Made by a program: the position numbers and the translations under genes. A model generated the notes under the pieces. It saw only the letters and a list, made by a program, of their open reading frames with translations. It had not been told where the DNA came from and ran no database searches. From positions 1,732,204-1,796,203 of the forward strand of contig CM030935.1 of the NCBI GenBank assembly GCA_018136815.1: 64,000 nucleotides of DNA, read 5' to 3'. Of the stretch, positions 52,102-63,267 are shown piece by piece. Source of the DNA: Isochrysis galbana (taxonomy: Eukaryota; Haptophyta; Isochrysidales; Isochrysidaceae). How positions within the stretch are numbered: the first letter of the stretch is position 1; every line of letters starts with the position of its first letter.

Positions 52102-52919
52102 CCTGCCTCAAAGCGTCGAAAGACGAGTCGGGAACCTGCCGTTTGGGGCGGCAAAGGCATTGTAGGTACGGGCTCGGTCGACCTGCGCCAGAGCGGGCGC
52201 GATCGGCAGCGCACCTGTCCCGCCAGCGGCCAACAAACTTTTGTCGACCAGCGAGCAGCGTCGAGCGCCATGGCGTCCTGGTGCTCCAGCTCCTCGTCAG
52301 TCGCGAGCCAGAGCGAATCCTGCGGGGCGAGGGTCGGGACCGTCAAGGAGCATCCTTTGACGGCCGAATCGCCCGTGTGCGAGCCGTGTGTGGTGCGCAT
52401 GTGCATGCGCGGACGTCATCGCTGGGGCACCAGGGTTTGAAATTTGCTTTACAGGCAATATGGGGCGTCGGACCCCTAATTTAATAAATGTCTAGGCACC
52501 TTTTAAGTGAAAGAAACACATCTCTCAGTGGGAGCGACGTCTAGTTCGGCTCGTGTGAGCCGTCAGAGCGTGTGCAAGGGGGGGGGGTCCGACGGGACTT
52601 CGCACCGTCTTTTCGGACGAGGATTCTGAAAAGGCGGGGAGACCCTCCGAGCCGCTTTCGCCGGGGCTTTCCGCTCACGGTCAAAAATGTCGACCCCCCC
52701 CCATATTAGTACTTAAAAAGCCGTGTTTGACCGCCCTATTAATTAGCTCATTCCGTTTTTGATATTTATTTATTTATTATCTGAATAATTAATTGAAACG
52801 TATATTTTCATAAAAATATTATATTTTTATTTAATTGATTAAAATTATTTCTACGATCATTCCTTTTTTATTTTAACAGCATAACCTCCCTCTCTTCTCT
52901 CTGCCCCCCCCCCCTCTCT
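52102..52919. other. Intergenic with a diverged family B end
   Basis: 52660-52735 contains CTCACGGTCAAAAATG and TTAAAAAGCCGTGTTTGACCGCCC, a third copy of the family B end. 52740-52880 is AT-rich. Open frames over 52068-52484 show no domain. Confidence 0.5.
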
Positions 52920-53712
<793 letters not shown>

Positions 53713-54334
53713 TATAACATACCAAAATAGACGAGCGGTGTAAAAATAGGCGAGGGGGGGGTAAAAAAGGGGAACCTCAACTTGCACCTTCTCAACGCAT
53801 TCTACGTTTCATTGGGCTCATTGGCCACTAAAAATAGCACTAGTAAGAATCAGTTTACTGCATTGATCATTGATTATGGTAGAATAGTTGTAGGTTATCG
53901 AGCCGAAACCGGAGCGGTGTAGAGAGTCTAGAGAGTCTAGACTGCAAGACCGACAGGCTGTGACCGGAGCGGACGAAAGCAAGCAAACGGCACGCAAGCA
54001 AGCTCAGGCACGGAATTCGTAGTCCGTGTGTGCCATGTAGGAACGTCACGAAGTCTGACGACCGTCTCCACCCGACAAGGACTTCAGAAGCTTTCGCAAC
54101 TTCAGAAGACCTCAGTCGCGAAATACATTTGCGGGTTTCGATCTTTTGGGACATAGACACGTTTCAACGCTTTGTCGGTCGCGCACCCATACGTCAAGCT
54201 ACCTGATGAGATGGTTAGGGTTTGGGAGCATCCGGGGTCGTAGCGAGGATGCCGGTGCTGATACCCACAACTTGTGGATGGCCGTCTACGTTTGACGTAA
54301 AGCCTGCGCGATGCCGACAGATTTCCAATCACTC

Positions 54335-56760
54335 TCACGAATCATCTTCCTCTTGCTGATTCCAGCCTTTCAGCGCGCTCATACTTTCTGCGCGCCGTTG
54401 GGCTGCCTTTCGCTCCTCCTCTAGCTTGGCTGAAATCGAATACTCCACAAGCTTCCCCTTGGACAGCTTGCAATCAAGCAGAAGCCGATCAGCGCTGAGC
54501 ACACCGCCGTGATCTTCAATCCAGTCAGCGCATTCGCTCGCATCGTCGAAGGCAAGGCGGGAGGCAACGACACTCACGGGGATGCTGGGCATATAGCTCT
54601 TACAGAAAACGCGAAGTGCGGAAAACCGCTCGCGTCCGATGAAGGTGTCCATCACGTAAGCTGAATGCCCTGGGGCCTGACCGTACAAGCGGAAAAAAGC
54701 GACAAAGTTGCCGAGCGAGGCAGCAGCTCGGACCTTCAGCGCATGTAAGATGAAGTCGTTCTGCGAGAACATGACGGCATGCAGGAACGGGGTAAGACAC
54801 ATTGGCGGGGCAGAACGCACTGCCGATGCTGCAGTATTGAGTATGAGCGCACCTGCCTATCCTCGTCATTCATCCCGCGCATGATATCGGCAACATTATT
54901 CTGTGCCTGCTGGCCGATGTTGTAGAGGAGGTTGTATGCGAGGAATTCTCGTTGCCCCTCGGGTGTGCCCAAGCCCTCCTCATATAGCTGAGCCAGCTGT
55001 GCTTGGCACTGCTTGAGCTCTGCTTGATCATTATACTCGAGGCAAATGCGCGCGTGCATTTCGTATACCTCAACGGTAAACTCGTTGCGAATGCGCTGGA
55101 CCGTCAGATCCTGACGCGCGCTCTTCATCTGTTCCCACAGATATATGTATTGTTCCTGTCCATGCTGGTCACCAAACTCAATTATGCGCTCGCGTATGCG
55201 CTGGATGGCCTGCCGGAGCACAGGCTCTGGGCGCACGGTGCGCGGGTCGGGCGCAGAGGTAAGTCGCAGGTACTTCTTTTCGACTGTGGTCGAAGTTCCT
55301 TGGACGGTGAAGTCGAGCTCGATATCTCCTCCTGCGCCCCCCAAGTCGGCGCCGTACGCTCCACCTGATGAGGCTGATGGGGGGCCGCCCGGCTGCAGCT
55401 GGTTCCATCGATCCGCCCTTTCCTCGAGGGAGAGGCCCGAGCTCTCGAAGCGAGACGCGCGGCGCGCGCGCCTGTCAAGCTCCGCATTCGTTACAACGTA
55501 CTCCTCCTGGCCCCCGATACCACTCTCGCGCGGCGGCGCGCTGTCCCATCCCTTCCCGGCCTTATGGCGCTTTGCGCTCTTCTTGCCCCCTGAGTACACC
55601 TCTTTGGACCCAAAGGCGTCCGCGTGGCTGCGTGCCCCGCGCATGCGCGCATTCCGTGGCGATCGCTCCGCCACGTCCTCGGCGCACCCTGGATACCAGA
55701 TCTCCTTGTGGCTGTCTTTCTTCCGCGATGCGAGAGGCTCGCGGTCCCAGTTGTGCGCCCAGACATCAACCTGCGCAATGCGCTTCTTCATGTTGTCGCT
55801 GACGGCGGCCCGCTCGGCGTCGGTGGTGCACTGAGAGAACGAGCGCTCAATCCAGTCACGCATTGTCGGGGGCCATCCGTTGGCGGTCGAGCGCGCAGGG
55901 GAAGAGGCTGCGGGCGAGGGGAGCGACGATGTNNNNNNNNNNNNNNNNNNNNNNNNNNNNNNNNNNNNNNNNNNNNNNNNNNNNNNNNNNNNNNNNNNNN
56001 NNNNNNNNNNNNNNNNNNNNNNNNNNNNNNNNTGAGCGGGGTGCGGGGGCAGATGAGGCAAGCGCCGCCGTGTTTATGGGCGCCGGCCTCATGTTGAGCC
56101 TGAAGTTGATACCGTCGTTCGAGCCGTTAAAGACACCGGGCACTGGTTGGGGCGAAGCTACGCCCATGCTACCGCTACTACTGATGGAGCTACTCTCTAG
56201 ACCAGGACGCGTGGCCATGATCTGCGCGGCCGCCTTCTCGGCAGCCGCCTTTATACGCGCCTGAATCGTCTCGGGATCGGGAAGGTTTCCGATGCCGTTT
56301 TGTGCAGGCTGTGTTGGAGCGGGCGAAGGTGCGGCAGAGATGTTAAGGCCCACAGATGAGGCCGGTGTGGAGCTGCAGTGCGACTGCGAATTATTCGGCT
56401 GGCAAATCGGCGAATTCGCCAGCTGCTGAGCCTGTCGCTTATGTGGCAGCAGCAGCTGCTGCTTGTTTTGGTGGTTGTGCTGCTGCCACTGTCGCGCAGG
56501 CGGCTGGTGCGAGGCTTGGTATTGCTGCTGCTGGTTGTGGTGTTGCGCCGGCCGATACTGGTGTACCAAGTGCGTCTCCTGATACTGGCCCCCCTGCCCC
56601 GTCGATCCCCCCACCACGTGGCCCGACTGCTGCGCATACCCGGCGCTATACCCTGCCTGCGCCCCGTACGTCTGGTAATATGCGGCATAGTTGTTGTATC
56701 CGGGGGTGTAGCTGTGGGCCGGCGGCTGGGGCGCTGGCGTGTAGTGCGAGGCGGCAGCCC

Positions 56761-56852
<92 letters not shown>

Positions 56853-56995
56853 ATGTAGTAGGCGAGAGTCACTTGTGCCTGCGGGTCGAGCGCCACTCCC
56901 GCCTGCTGCTGTTGGAGGTAGTACTCTCCCCACGCCTGCCATCGCTGCTGTAGCTGCTCGGCGCTCTCACCTGCGGACGCGGCACCGTGCATCAT
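54335..56995 (-). CDS. SAC3/GANP-domain protein with polyglutamine tract, LENG8/Thp3 type
   Basis: Exon parts 56995-56033, then a 100-N gap, 55932-54853, a 92-nt GT-AG intron (CAG|GTGCGC ... CTCGCAG|AAC) and 54760-54335. The ATG at 56995 follows a possible 5'-UTR acceptor (GTGTGCAG). The N-terminal half is Gln/Tyr/Pro/Ala-rich with WQAWGEYYLQQQQ and a run of about 30 Gln. The middle has a basic, charged region (KKRIAQVDVWAHNWDREPLA, GGKKSAKRHKAGKGWD). The C-terminal part is a SAC3/GANP module: EKKYLRLTSAPDPRTVRPEP, LTVQRIRNEFTVEVYEMHAR, CLEYNDQAELKQCQAQL, REFLAYNLLYNI, DRQ|NDFILHALKVRAAA, LGNFVAFFRLYGQAP. This order fits the LENG8/Thp3 branch, which works in nuclear mRNA processing and splicing-coupled export with a PCI partner. 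Frame across the gap is unknown because the gap length is arbitrary. Splice phase and homologous wording agree. Confidence 0.88.
55933..56032. other. Assembly gap, 100 N
   Basis: Exactly 100 N, a placeholder of unknown true size, inside the SAC3-like coding region. Confidence 0.99.
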
Positions 56996-57461
56996 GACTG
57001 GGCACGCCCCGTTGCCTCGTCCGCTCGCCAGATCACCCTGCACACAGCAAAGAGAGAGCAAACACCCCCTCCCACACCCCCACCCCTGTCCCCACGAGTG
57101 TCCACCCGCGCGGCCGGGCGCGCGCGCGAGGGGGAGAGGCGAGCGCCCCGGGGGAAGGGGAGGGGGGATTGGGGGAAGGCGGGGGGGGGGGGGGGGGGGG
57201 GGGGGGGGCGGGGGAGAGAGGGGAGAGAGAGGGGAGAGGCGCGAGAGGTGGTGCTAGTTAAAACTCCTTACTGCCGGCTGGAAGCACCAATTTTGGTGCT
57301 GCGGTTTTACGCTTAGAAGCAGCTTGTACAGGATGAGGTGCGTGTAAGAGAAAAGTGAGATGCCGTGGGCGAAAAGTGGCGCAACGTATTTTTTCTTCTC
57401 GGGCCCCCAAGAGAGCCTTCGTGCTCCCCCCCCCCCACACACACACACCTCGCGCCGAGCG
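56996..57461. promoter_or_regulatory. Shared upstream region of two divergent genes
   Basis: 466 bp separate the SAC3-like ATG (minus) from the acidic ORF ATG (plus). 57115-57245 is G-rich on the plus strand, so C-rich as a leader of the SAC3-like gene. AGCACCAATTTTGGTGCT at 57284-57301 is an 8+8-bp inverted repeat in the middle, a candidate factor site or core element. Confidence 0.4.
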
Positions 57462-57770
57462 ATGCCGCCTGCCCCAGCTGTCGTCGTCGAAGATGCGGAA
57501 GATGTACCAGTACCAGTGGAGCTGGATGACGTGGAGCGCCTCGACCTCCCGTCGGACGACGAGCGAGACTGCGCGCTACTCTCAGAGGAGGAGGAGGAGG
57601 ATGAGGACTGCGCTTCCAAGGACGACGCGTCGCCTGAGGGCGCCAGCGGCGGCAATGGAGGGGACAAGACAGACGTGGGCATGGAGGTGGACGAGGAGGA
57701 AGGCGTCGAGGACGAAGAAAGAAGGCGAGGAATCTCAACATCAACACGCAGGATGGGGGGGCGCCGATGA
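57462..57770 (+). CDS. Small acidic protein or first exon, function unknown
   Basis: 102 codons from the ATG at 57462 (agcgATGc); an in-frame ATG also lies at 57360. The product is very acidic (VELDDVERLDLPSDDERDCA, LLSEEEEEDEDCASKDD, EVDEEEGVEDEE) and then turns into RRRGISTSTRRMGGRR, which is out of character. Another frame over 57735-57870 continues acidic and helical (GDLQTLIDETVMQMGDGG), so a splice or frame change near 57720 probably leads to the true C-terminus. Acidic tails of this sort occur in chromatin and transcription proteins, but no family is claimed. Confidence 0.45.
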   Translation: MPPAPAVVVEDAEDVPVPVELDDVERLDLPSDDERDCALLSEEEEEDEDCASKDDASPEGASGGNGGDKTDVGMEVDEEEGVEDEERRRGISTSTRRMGGRR

Positions 57771-58649
57771 AGGGGACCTACAGACCCTGATCGACGAGAC
57801 GGTGATGCAAATGGGGGATGGGGGACCTCCAGGAGATGGACGTGACGAAGCTCAAGAAGTAGCCCGGTCACTCACTCATTTTAACCACTATTTCCCACCT
57901 CCCCTGGGTGTCCAAGGATTCCTTAGGGTCCCCCCCTACCTGCCCCGCCAACTCCCTCCCCACTCCGAACGACCCCCTCCCGCCCCACGAAGGGCAATGG
58001 CGTCGGTGAGGGACTCCCCTCCCTTCCCCCGCGCGTGGCGGGCTATTTTGGGAGATTGGGGCGGGCGCTCATGGGAGGGAATCAGAGTGGTGAATGTGGG
58101 GCGCATCACTATTAGAAACGCGGAGCTTCCGCGACGTCCGATCGCCCGCGATCGGCCGAAGAATGGCCTGGAGGTGGTGGCCATGCAGAGCCCAGAGCTC
58201 TCGCGAGCAGGGTGGGGGGTGACTAGTAGGTCGCACGCTGGTTCTTGAGGGTCGCACACACTCGTACTAACCCGTCCTGGCCCCTCGCACCGAAGGAATG
58301 CCTCGATTCGATCCGGCCCGACGCCCAGGGCCACGGCCCGATTGACGTCGAGAAGCGCTCGCTTGGACGCCTGGAGGTGCAGCTCCTCATGTGGCCGTGC
58401 GGCGCGACGGGCTGGTCGCGACCGGCCCGTTCAGGGCCTGCTTGTAACCCTCAAAGCCTCCTGGCCCGGCCCCACGCGTTCGCGCCCACCGTTGATCCGA
58501 AATTTTGAGAGCTAGTGTGTGGCGTGTTCACCTCTCACCTCCGCCTTCACGGCAAAGGCGTGCGCCGTGGCCGCTAGGTACATGGATTTGGCTCCTGGGG
58601 CGGAACCATTTCATGTGATGAGATTAAGATCGCCCTAAGCAAGCTGAGG
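57771..58649. other. Possible 3' exons of the acidic gene, then intergenic
   Basis: A plus-strand frame stays open to 58248 but turns Arg/Pro-rich after about 57880. No domain, no clear splice borders. Confidence 0.35.
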
Positions 58650-59395
58650 GGCAAGAGAGCGCCAGCGGCAAGCGCAGTCGCGTGCGAAAGTTGGGCACTC
58701 TGGCCCATTCGGCCCCCTTGGTCTTGTTGTCGATGTTGCGCAGGGCCAACTTCGACGCGATGTGTGCGGCCGGCGGCGGCGATTGGCGTGGCTGCTAGGG
58801 CGGCATCTTTGCAAGTAATGCCTGTTGTGTCATTCTATCTTAGTGGATGGCCGAGAAGGCGCCGGCAGCGCGCCCGGTCGCGGTCGAAAGTCGGGCACTC
58901 GGCCCGTTCGGCCCGGTGACGTTGGCGTGGTCGTCGGCGCCACACACGGCCGACTATGGCGCGATGCGCGCGGGCGGGGGCGGCGATTGGTGTTGCTGCT
59001 AGGGCGGCATATTCGGATTTGGTGTCTGGCAAGCCATTCTATCCCAGTGGGAGACCAAGAAAGCGCCGGCAGCGCGCCCGGTCGCGGTCGAAAGTCGGGC
59101 ACTCGGCCCGTTCGGCCCGGTGACGTTGGCGTGGTCGTCGGCGCCACACACGGCCGACTATGGCGCGATGCGCGCGGGCGGGGGCGGCGATTGGTGTTGC
59201 TGCTAGGGCGGCATATTCGGATTTGGTGTCTGGCAAGCCATTCTATCCCAGTGGGAGACCAAGAAAGCGCCGGCAGCGCGCCCGGTCGCGGTCGAAAGTC
59301 GGGCACTCGGCCCGTTTGGCCAGGTAACGTTGGCGTAGTTATCGGCGCCACGCACCGCCGACTATGATGCAATGCGCGCGGGCGGCGGGGCCAAG
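58650..59395 (+). repeat. 204-bp tandem repeat, about 3.7 units
   Basis: Unit boundaries at CTATCYYAGTGG are 58835, 59039 and 59243, a constant period of 204. The first unit (about 58650-58834) is diverged, the second and third are nearly identical, and the fourth ends at about 59395. Each contains AAAGTCGGGCACT and GGCGATTGGTGTTGCTGCTA. Because 204 is a multiple of 3, all frames stay open and give repeated peptides, which is not evidence of coding. Confidence 0.9.
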
Positions 59396-59764
59396 GGGCA
59401 AGGGGAAGGGGCAAAGAGCAAATTGAGCAAAGAGAAGAAGAACAAGAAGTCGGAGTGGAAGTGCCCGTAAAATCTTACTCACCGTCAACGGGGCCCCGCG
59501 CAGAGAAGAAGCCATAGATAGTAGATATAATCTATTCGTGCAGCCCGGGGGTTAAAGTTTGTTAAAGCACAAAGCACCGAAAGTATTAGACACCCTTTAC
59601 ATACATGATACATGTTGCATGTTGCATGTTGCATGTTGGCGTGGAGATTCATACTAATACTAACGGATTTCTACAAGATACACTATACATTATCATGTAG
59701 GGCTGCCTAACGTCTAACGTTTACTTTAGGGCCCAACGTTCAGTTAGCGTTCGACTAAAAACTC
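59396..59764. other. Intergenic
   Basis: No gene. A short GCATGTTGCATGTT tandem lies at about 59611-59638. Confidence 0.5.
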
Positions 59765-60225
59765 AAACATTGTTCATGTTCACTTGTGTTCAAGGCCAAT
59801 CCTCAACGTTGTTCTTGTTCAGTGGTTCTCCTCACCTGTTCCTGTTGTTCAGGCGGAGGCTCTTCGGCGGCTCGGCGGCGTATGCACGTATATACATATA
59901 CGTTTATACGTATGCGGGTACGCGTATCGCGTATGCTACATACATATCTCCTAACCCTAACCACCCATAAGTAATTAGGGTTAGGGTTAGGGGTTGGGAG
60001 GCCCGCCGCAGGCGAAGCCGAAGCCTACGGTGTGTGCACATTGCTAGCCAGACACTCGACACCGGCAACTGTGTTCAACACTGTTCATAGTGTTCAGTCG
60101 CCGCTTCGTGTTCTTTTTGTTCTTGTTCAACTGCTCGTTGTTGTTCTTGTTCGGCTCAGAGGCTTGTTGCTAAGTGTTGTTCTTGTTCAGAATCTGAACA
60201 GTGTTCAGCGCTTAACGTTAAGCAG
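59765..60225. repeat. GTTC-rich low-complexity DNA around a telomere-like core
   Basis: TTGTTC/GTGTTCA words occur about twenty times in two blocks (59765-59850 and 60065-60205). Between them 59946-59996 reads CCTAACCCTAACC, a 16-bp spacer, then AATTAGGGTTAGGGTTAGGGG, i.e. C-strand repeats followed by G-strand repeats. This is the reverse of a head-to-head telomere fusion. Confidence 0.7.
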
Positions 60226-60600
60226 CTCTATTATCATGCGTATCGGGTTATCGGATTCTCAGAAGAATCGATATATAAAGGATCATACGAAAGATTCACG
60301 AAGCTAGGCAAAGCCCTACTCTTCTCTTCGCGAATTGTAATTGAATGGTTGTATTCAGGCCTTTTGGCATGAATATTTCGGCATAATGAGTACGAGCCTT
60401 CTTCGTTATACCGTCTTCTATGTTCGTTGTTCGTTGTGGTTGTGGTCACGCAAGGCGTGCAGATTCGGATTCTCCCTGGGCTGGGCTCAAGTCCTGGTTC
60501 GCCGATTTTCGTCTCGAAATTCGAGGATTCGAGTTTAATTTTTACCGTTACGGTAATTGTCCACGCTTTTAAGGTAAGAAATGCAGGTAATAGAACTGTG
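60225..60600 (+). mobile_element. LINE fragment followed by a family H repeat
   Basis: 60225-60335 resembles 30255-30360 (TTCTCAGAAGAATCGATAT, GAAAGATTCACGAAGCTAGGC, AAAGCCCTACTCTTC), a piece of the LINE C-terminal region. 60440-60600 is a family H copy similar to 63715-63870 (CAGATTCG, AAGTCCTGGTTCGCCGATTT, GTCTCGAAATT, ACCGTTACGGTAATT). Confidence 0.55.
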
Positions 60601-61129
60601 TCCCTCGCGTTCAAGAGGGTGCAACTCGAGGTTCCTTTTTTTTGTCACGCCCCTCCCGGCTTTTTAGGTATATAATTTCTACTGACCCCTAACTTCGCCC
60701 CTAACTCGGGAGTTGACCGCGCGCAGACAAACATAAACACGGGGACCCATCAAGCGGAAGACGTCTTGTGTTTCGTTTGTGCCTCCCGTTTCAATATCGC
60801 CTCCGCATCGAAGGTCAGTTGCATTTTCTCCGTCTTGTAAAAGCGAAAATACTTTGTCTTCCACGATTTTCCCCCTCTTCTGCATTAAGTTAAGCAGTCG
60901 CGTTCCGTCAAAAGAGGGCCATGTGACAGTTTTGTTTTCACTCAGAATGTTATGTTAGCACAGGCGCAAGCGCAAGGAGTGGTGGTGGAGAAGGCTGGGA
61001 GGAAGACCCTGGAAGGTGAGCGGGGAGAGCGGGCATCCCTGTGGCATGCCGCTGCAGCTCCCCACGGTGAAGCGGTAGCTTCTTCCCCCGTTGGTCTTTA
61101 TTGTTCTTACGGGCCGGGCATTTTCGCTC
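60601..61129. other. Intergenic, upstream of RAE1
   Basis: CGTTCCGTCAAAAGAGGGCCATGTGA at 60900-60925 is a dispersed word shared with 28950, 25870 and 1520. An open frame from 60952 runs into RAE1 but is spurious (see RAE1). Confidence 0.5.
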
Positions 61130-61245
61130 GTGAGCGGCCAGGGAAGGAGGTGGGGGGAGGGAAGTTAAGGGCGGTGTTGGTAGCGAAGGGAGATCCCGCC
61201 AATAGTAGGTGTGTAGCCCAGAATCTTCAGATTTTTTTTTGCCGG
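61130..61245 (+). mobile_element. LINE 3' tail in the RAE1 upstream region
   Basis: GGGAGGGAAGTTAAGGGCGG, TAGTAGGTGTGTAGCCCAGA and ATCTTCAGA followed by nine T match the 3' ends at 17.3-17.43 and 30.75-30.87 kb. It ends about 190 nt before the RAE1 ATG. Confidence 0.8.
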
Positions 61246-61309
61246 CTCCCTCGGTACCTCGGTACTCTATCTTTATCCCTCTCCCCCTCTCCTACTCCTA
61301 GTTTAACTC

Positions 61310-61434
61310 CTACTCTCCCCCTCTCCGCACCACCCCCGACGCGCCCGCGCCTCCGCCTCCCCCAAAACCTTCCCCCCCCCCTCCCCCCCAGCCCCCCATT
61401 CGCCGCCGCCGCCGCCGCCGCCTCTCCGCTAGCC
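61310..61434 (+). promoter_or_regulatory. C-rich leader before RAE1
   Basis: CTCCCC and C-runs followed by (GCC)n lead to the start codon (ctagccATGt). This is the most compact example of the C/T-rich leader pattern. Confidence 0.45.
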
Positions 61435-62460
61435 ATGTCCTTCGGCGCGAGCGCCTCACACAACCCCAACAACGACGCTGAGATCCAGAACGCGGCGACC
61501 GACGGGATCTCGTGCCTCGACTGGGCGCCGAACGCAAACTTCCTCATCGCTGGATCGTGGGACAACCAGATCCGGTGCTGGGAGGTCCAGCCCAACGGGA
61601 CGGCTGTGCCAAAAGCGGCGACCCAGCACGATGGACCTATCCTCGCGTGCAGCTGGTCGAGCGACGGTGCGCGGGTGTACACGGGCAGCGCCGATAGGAC
61701 TGCCAAGGTCTGGGATCTTGCCACCAACCAGGCGATGCAATGCGCCGCGCATGACGCGCCCATCTGCAACTTGTTCTGGTGCGCTGAGAAGAACTTCCTC
61801 ATCACGGCATCGTGGGACAACACTATAAAGTACTGGGACGGCAAGTCGGCCACGCCTGGCGCGACACTTACTCTCTCAGATCGGCCATACGCGGTCGATG
61901 TGCGCGGCAAGCTCCTCGTCGCGGCCACAGCTGATCGCAAGATCACGATCGTCAATCTCGATCAGCCGAGCGTTGCGTTCAGTTCCATAACCTCGCCACT
62001 TAAGTACCAGTCGCGTTGCATTGCTGCATTCCCTGACCAGCGTGGCTTCTGTCTCGGCTCAATTGAAGGGCGGGTAGCGGTGCACCACATCAACAAGGGT
62101 GATGAAGGCAAGAACTTTGCCTTCAAGTGCCACCGCGAGAACAACCTCGACATCTATGCTGTCAACTGCATCGCCTTCCACCCGACCTTTGGTACCTTTG
62201 CCACCACAGGATCCGATGGCACCTTCAACTTTTGGGACAAGGACTCTCGACAACGATTAAAGGCATTTACCAAATGCAGCCTACCCATTCCTGTAGGGCA
62301 GTTCAATCGCGACGGCTCAATCTTTGCCTATGCGGTGAGCTACGACTGGTCGCGCGGCGCTGAGCACTACAACCCACGAACAAATCACTTGCTCCTGCAT
62401 CCGGTACCCGAGAGCGAGATCAAGTCACGATCAAACCCCAAGAAGCCATTTGGGCGGTGA
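61435..62460 (+). CDS. RAE1: mRNA export factor RAE1/Gle2, WD40 propeller
   Basis: An intronless 341-residue protein. The ATG at 61435 is chosen because the protein from there matches the usual RAE1 length and N-terminus (NPNNDAEIQNAATDGISCLD); an in-frame extension to 60952 is translated LINE tail and C-rich leader. The protein is a seven-bladed beta-propeller with visible blades ANFLIAGSWDNQIRCWEVQ, ARVYTGSADRTAKVWDLA, KNFLITASWDNTIKYWDGK, LLVAATADRKITIVNL, GFCLGSIEGRVAVHHINK and GTFATTGSDGTFNFWDKDSR. The typical RAE1/Bub3 wording NNLDIYAVNCIAFHP and the end segment YDWSRGAEHYNPRTNHLLLH are present. RAE1 binds the GLEBS motif of Nup98 at the nuclear pore and takes part in mRNA export and spindle assembly. 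All key propeller repeats are intact. Confidence 0.96.
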   Translation: MSFGASASHNPNNDAEIQNAATDGISCLDWAPNANFLIAGSWDNQIRCWEVQPNGTAVPKAATQHDGPILACSWSSDGARVYTGSADRTAKVWDLATNQAMQCAAHDAPICNLFWCAEKNFLITASWDNTIKYWDGKSATPGATLTLSDRPYAVDVRGKLLVAATADRKITIVNLDQPSVAFSSITSPLKYQSRCIAAFPDQRGFCLGSIEGRVAVHHINKGDEGKNFAFKCHRENNLDIYAVNCIAFHPTFGTFATTGSDGTFNFWDKDSRQRLKAFTKCSLPIPVGQFNRDGSIFAYAVSYDWSRGAEHYNPRTNHLLLHPVPESEIKSRSNPKKPFGR

Positions 62461-63121
62461 ATGCTGAAGCCACGCTGGGATGGAGTCATAGCCGGAGAGA
62501 GGACCGCGCGTTAGATATTATCATGCCAGGGATTGGCACGTGGGGCTGAATCGACATCGTAGGATTGATGGTGTGAAGTAGCCCGCTATCTTCCCCCGCA
62601 GGAGACGATTGTGGTGGTGACGGGTGTTTCTGTTCGCGTGTGCACGTGCGATTCGTGGTGCTTGCATTCGTTGCGCGCCATTTGCTTCCGAGTACTAACG
62701 TAAATTTGTGTTGAGTCACCTCATCATCCATCGATTTCATTGGTACCTGGGGCCCCACTCCCCATCACAGATCGTGTGTGCCTGCAAAGTCGGATCGAGA
62801 ACGATCTTGGTGTCAAAACGTTGTCGAGTGGCTGCCTGGCCGAGGTCGTGGAGCTTGCCGCGCCGCTATCAATAGGGCGGTCAAATAGATTTTTTCAATT
62901 AGGGATGAAAATGACCATCTCAGAGTTGAGGAAATTTGAGGATTTTTCTCAGTAAAAAATAATATAACTGAACATAAGTATAAGCATGAGCATTGGCTAA
63001 TGGCATTAGTACCACGTACCACTACTCCCACTAGCACTAGCACTAGCCCGGCACTAACACGACAAACAACCCCCAGCGCACCTGCCCGTACGCCCGTACG
63101 CCTTGACGTATATAATGTAGT
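62461..63121. other. Intergenic, 3' flank of RAE1
   Basis: No gene. A family B end word (GGGCGGTCAAATAGATTTTTT) lies at about 62875-62895, and CACTAGCACTAGCACTAGC is a short tandem near 63030. Confidence 0.5.
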
Positions 63122-63266
63122 AATGTTATATCCTAGCCAACCCCACTAGCTAATTGGACACAACTTTTCCGTCCCGGACTCCTGCCATGCCTGACGAGCC
63201 AGGTGTCCGAGTGATACTGGGGGGAGCGGGGGCACTTCCCCCTCCCCTCGAGATATTTGTCCTCCC
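63122..63266 (+). repeat. Family G repeat
   Basis: Closely matches 37580-37725 (TTATATCCTAGCCAACCCCA to ATATTTGTCCTCCC) and runs straight into a family A end, an A-G junction also seen at 44.86 kb. Confidence 0.8.
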
Positions 63267-63267
63267 A

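Noticed and set aside
54736-54852. Read-through C-terminus of the SAC3-like frame after 54853
   Set aside because: A 92-nt intron with matching phase restores the conserved LHALKVRAAASLGN segment; the read-through has no homologous wording.
56378-56997. Plus-strand Ala-rich and Leu-rich frames opposite the polyQ tract
   Set aside because: Antisense of CAG repeats; the minus-strand SAC3-like gene explains the region.
58830-59414. Open frames on both strands with repeated peptides
   Set aside because: The 204-bp period is a multiple of three, so any frame without a stop in one unit stays open in all.
59946-59996. Ancient head-to-head telomere fusion
   Set aside because: A fusion gives TTAGGG followed by CCCTAA on one strand; here the order is reversed.
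60440-60600. tRNA-like gene suggested by GGTTCGCC near 60497
   Set aside because: No acceptor stem or anticodon arm could be built around it; the sequence is a family H repeat.
60952-61434. 161-codon in-frame N-terminal extension of RAE1
   Set aside because: It is translated from a LINE 3' tail and C-rich leader; RAE1 homologues start near the MSFG segment at 61435.
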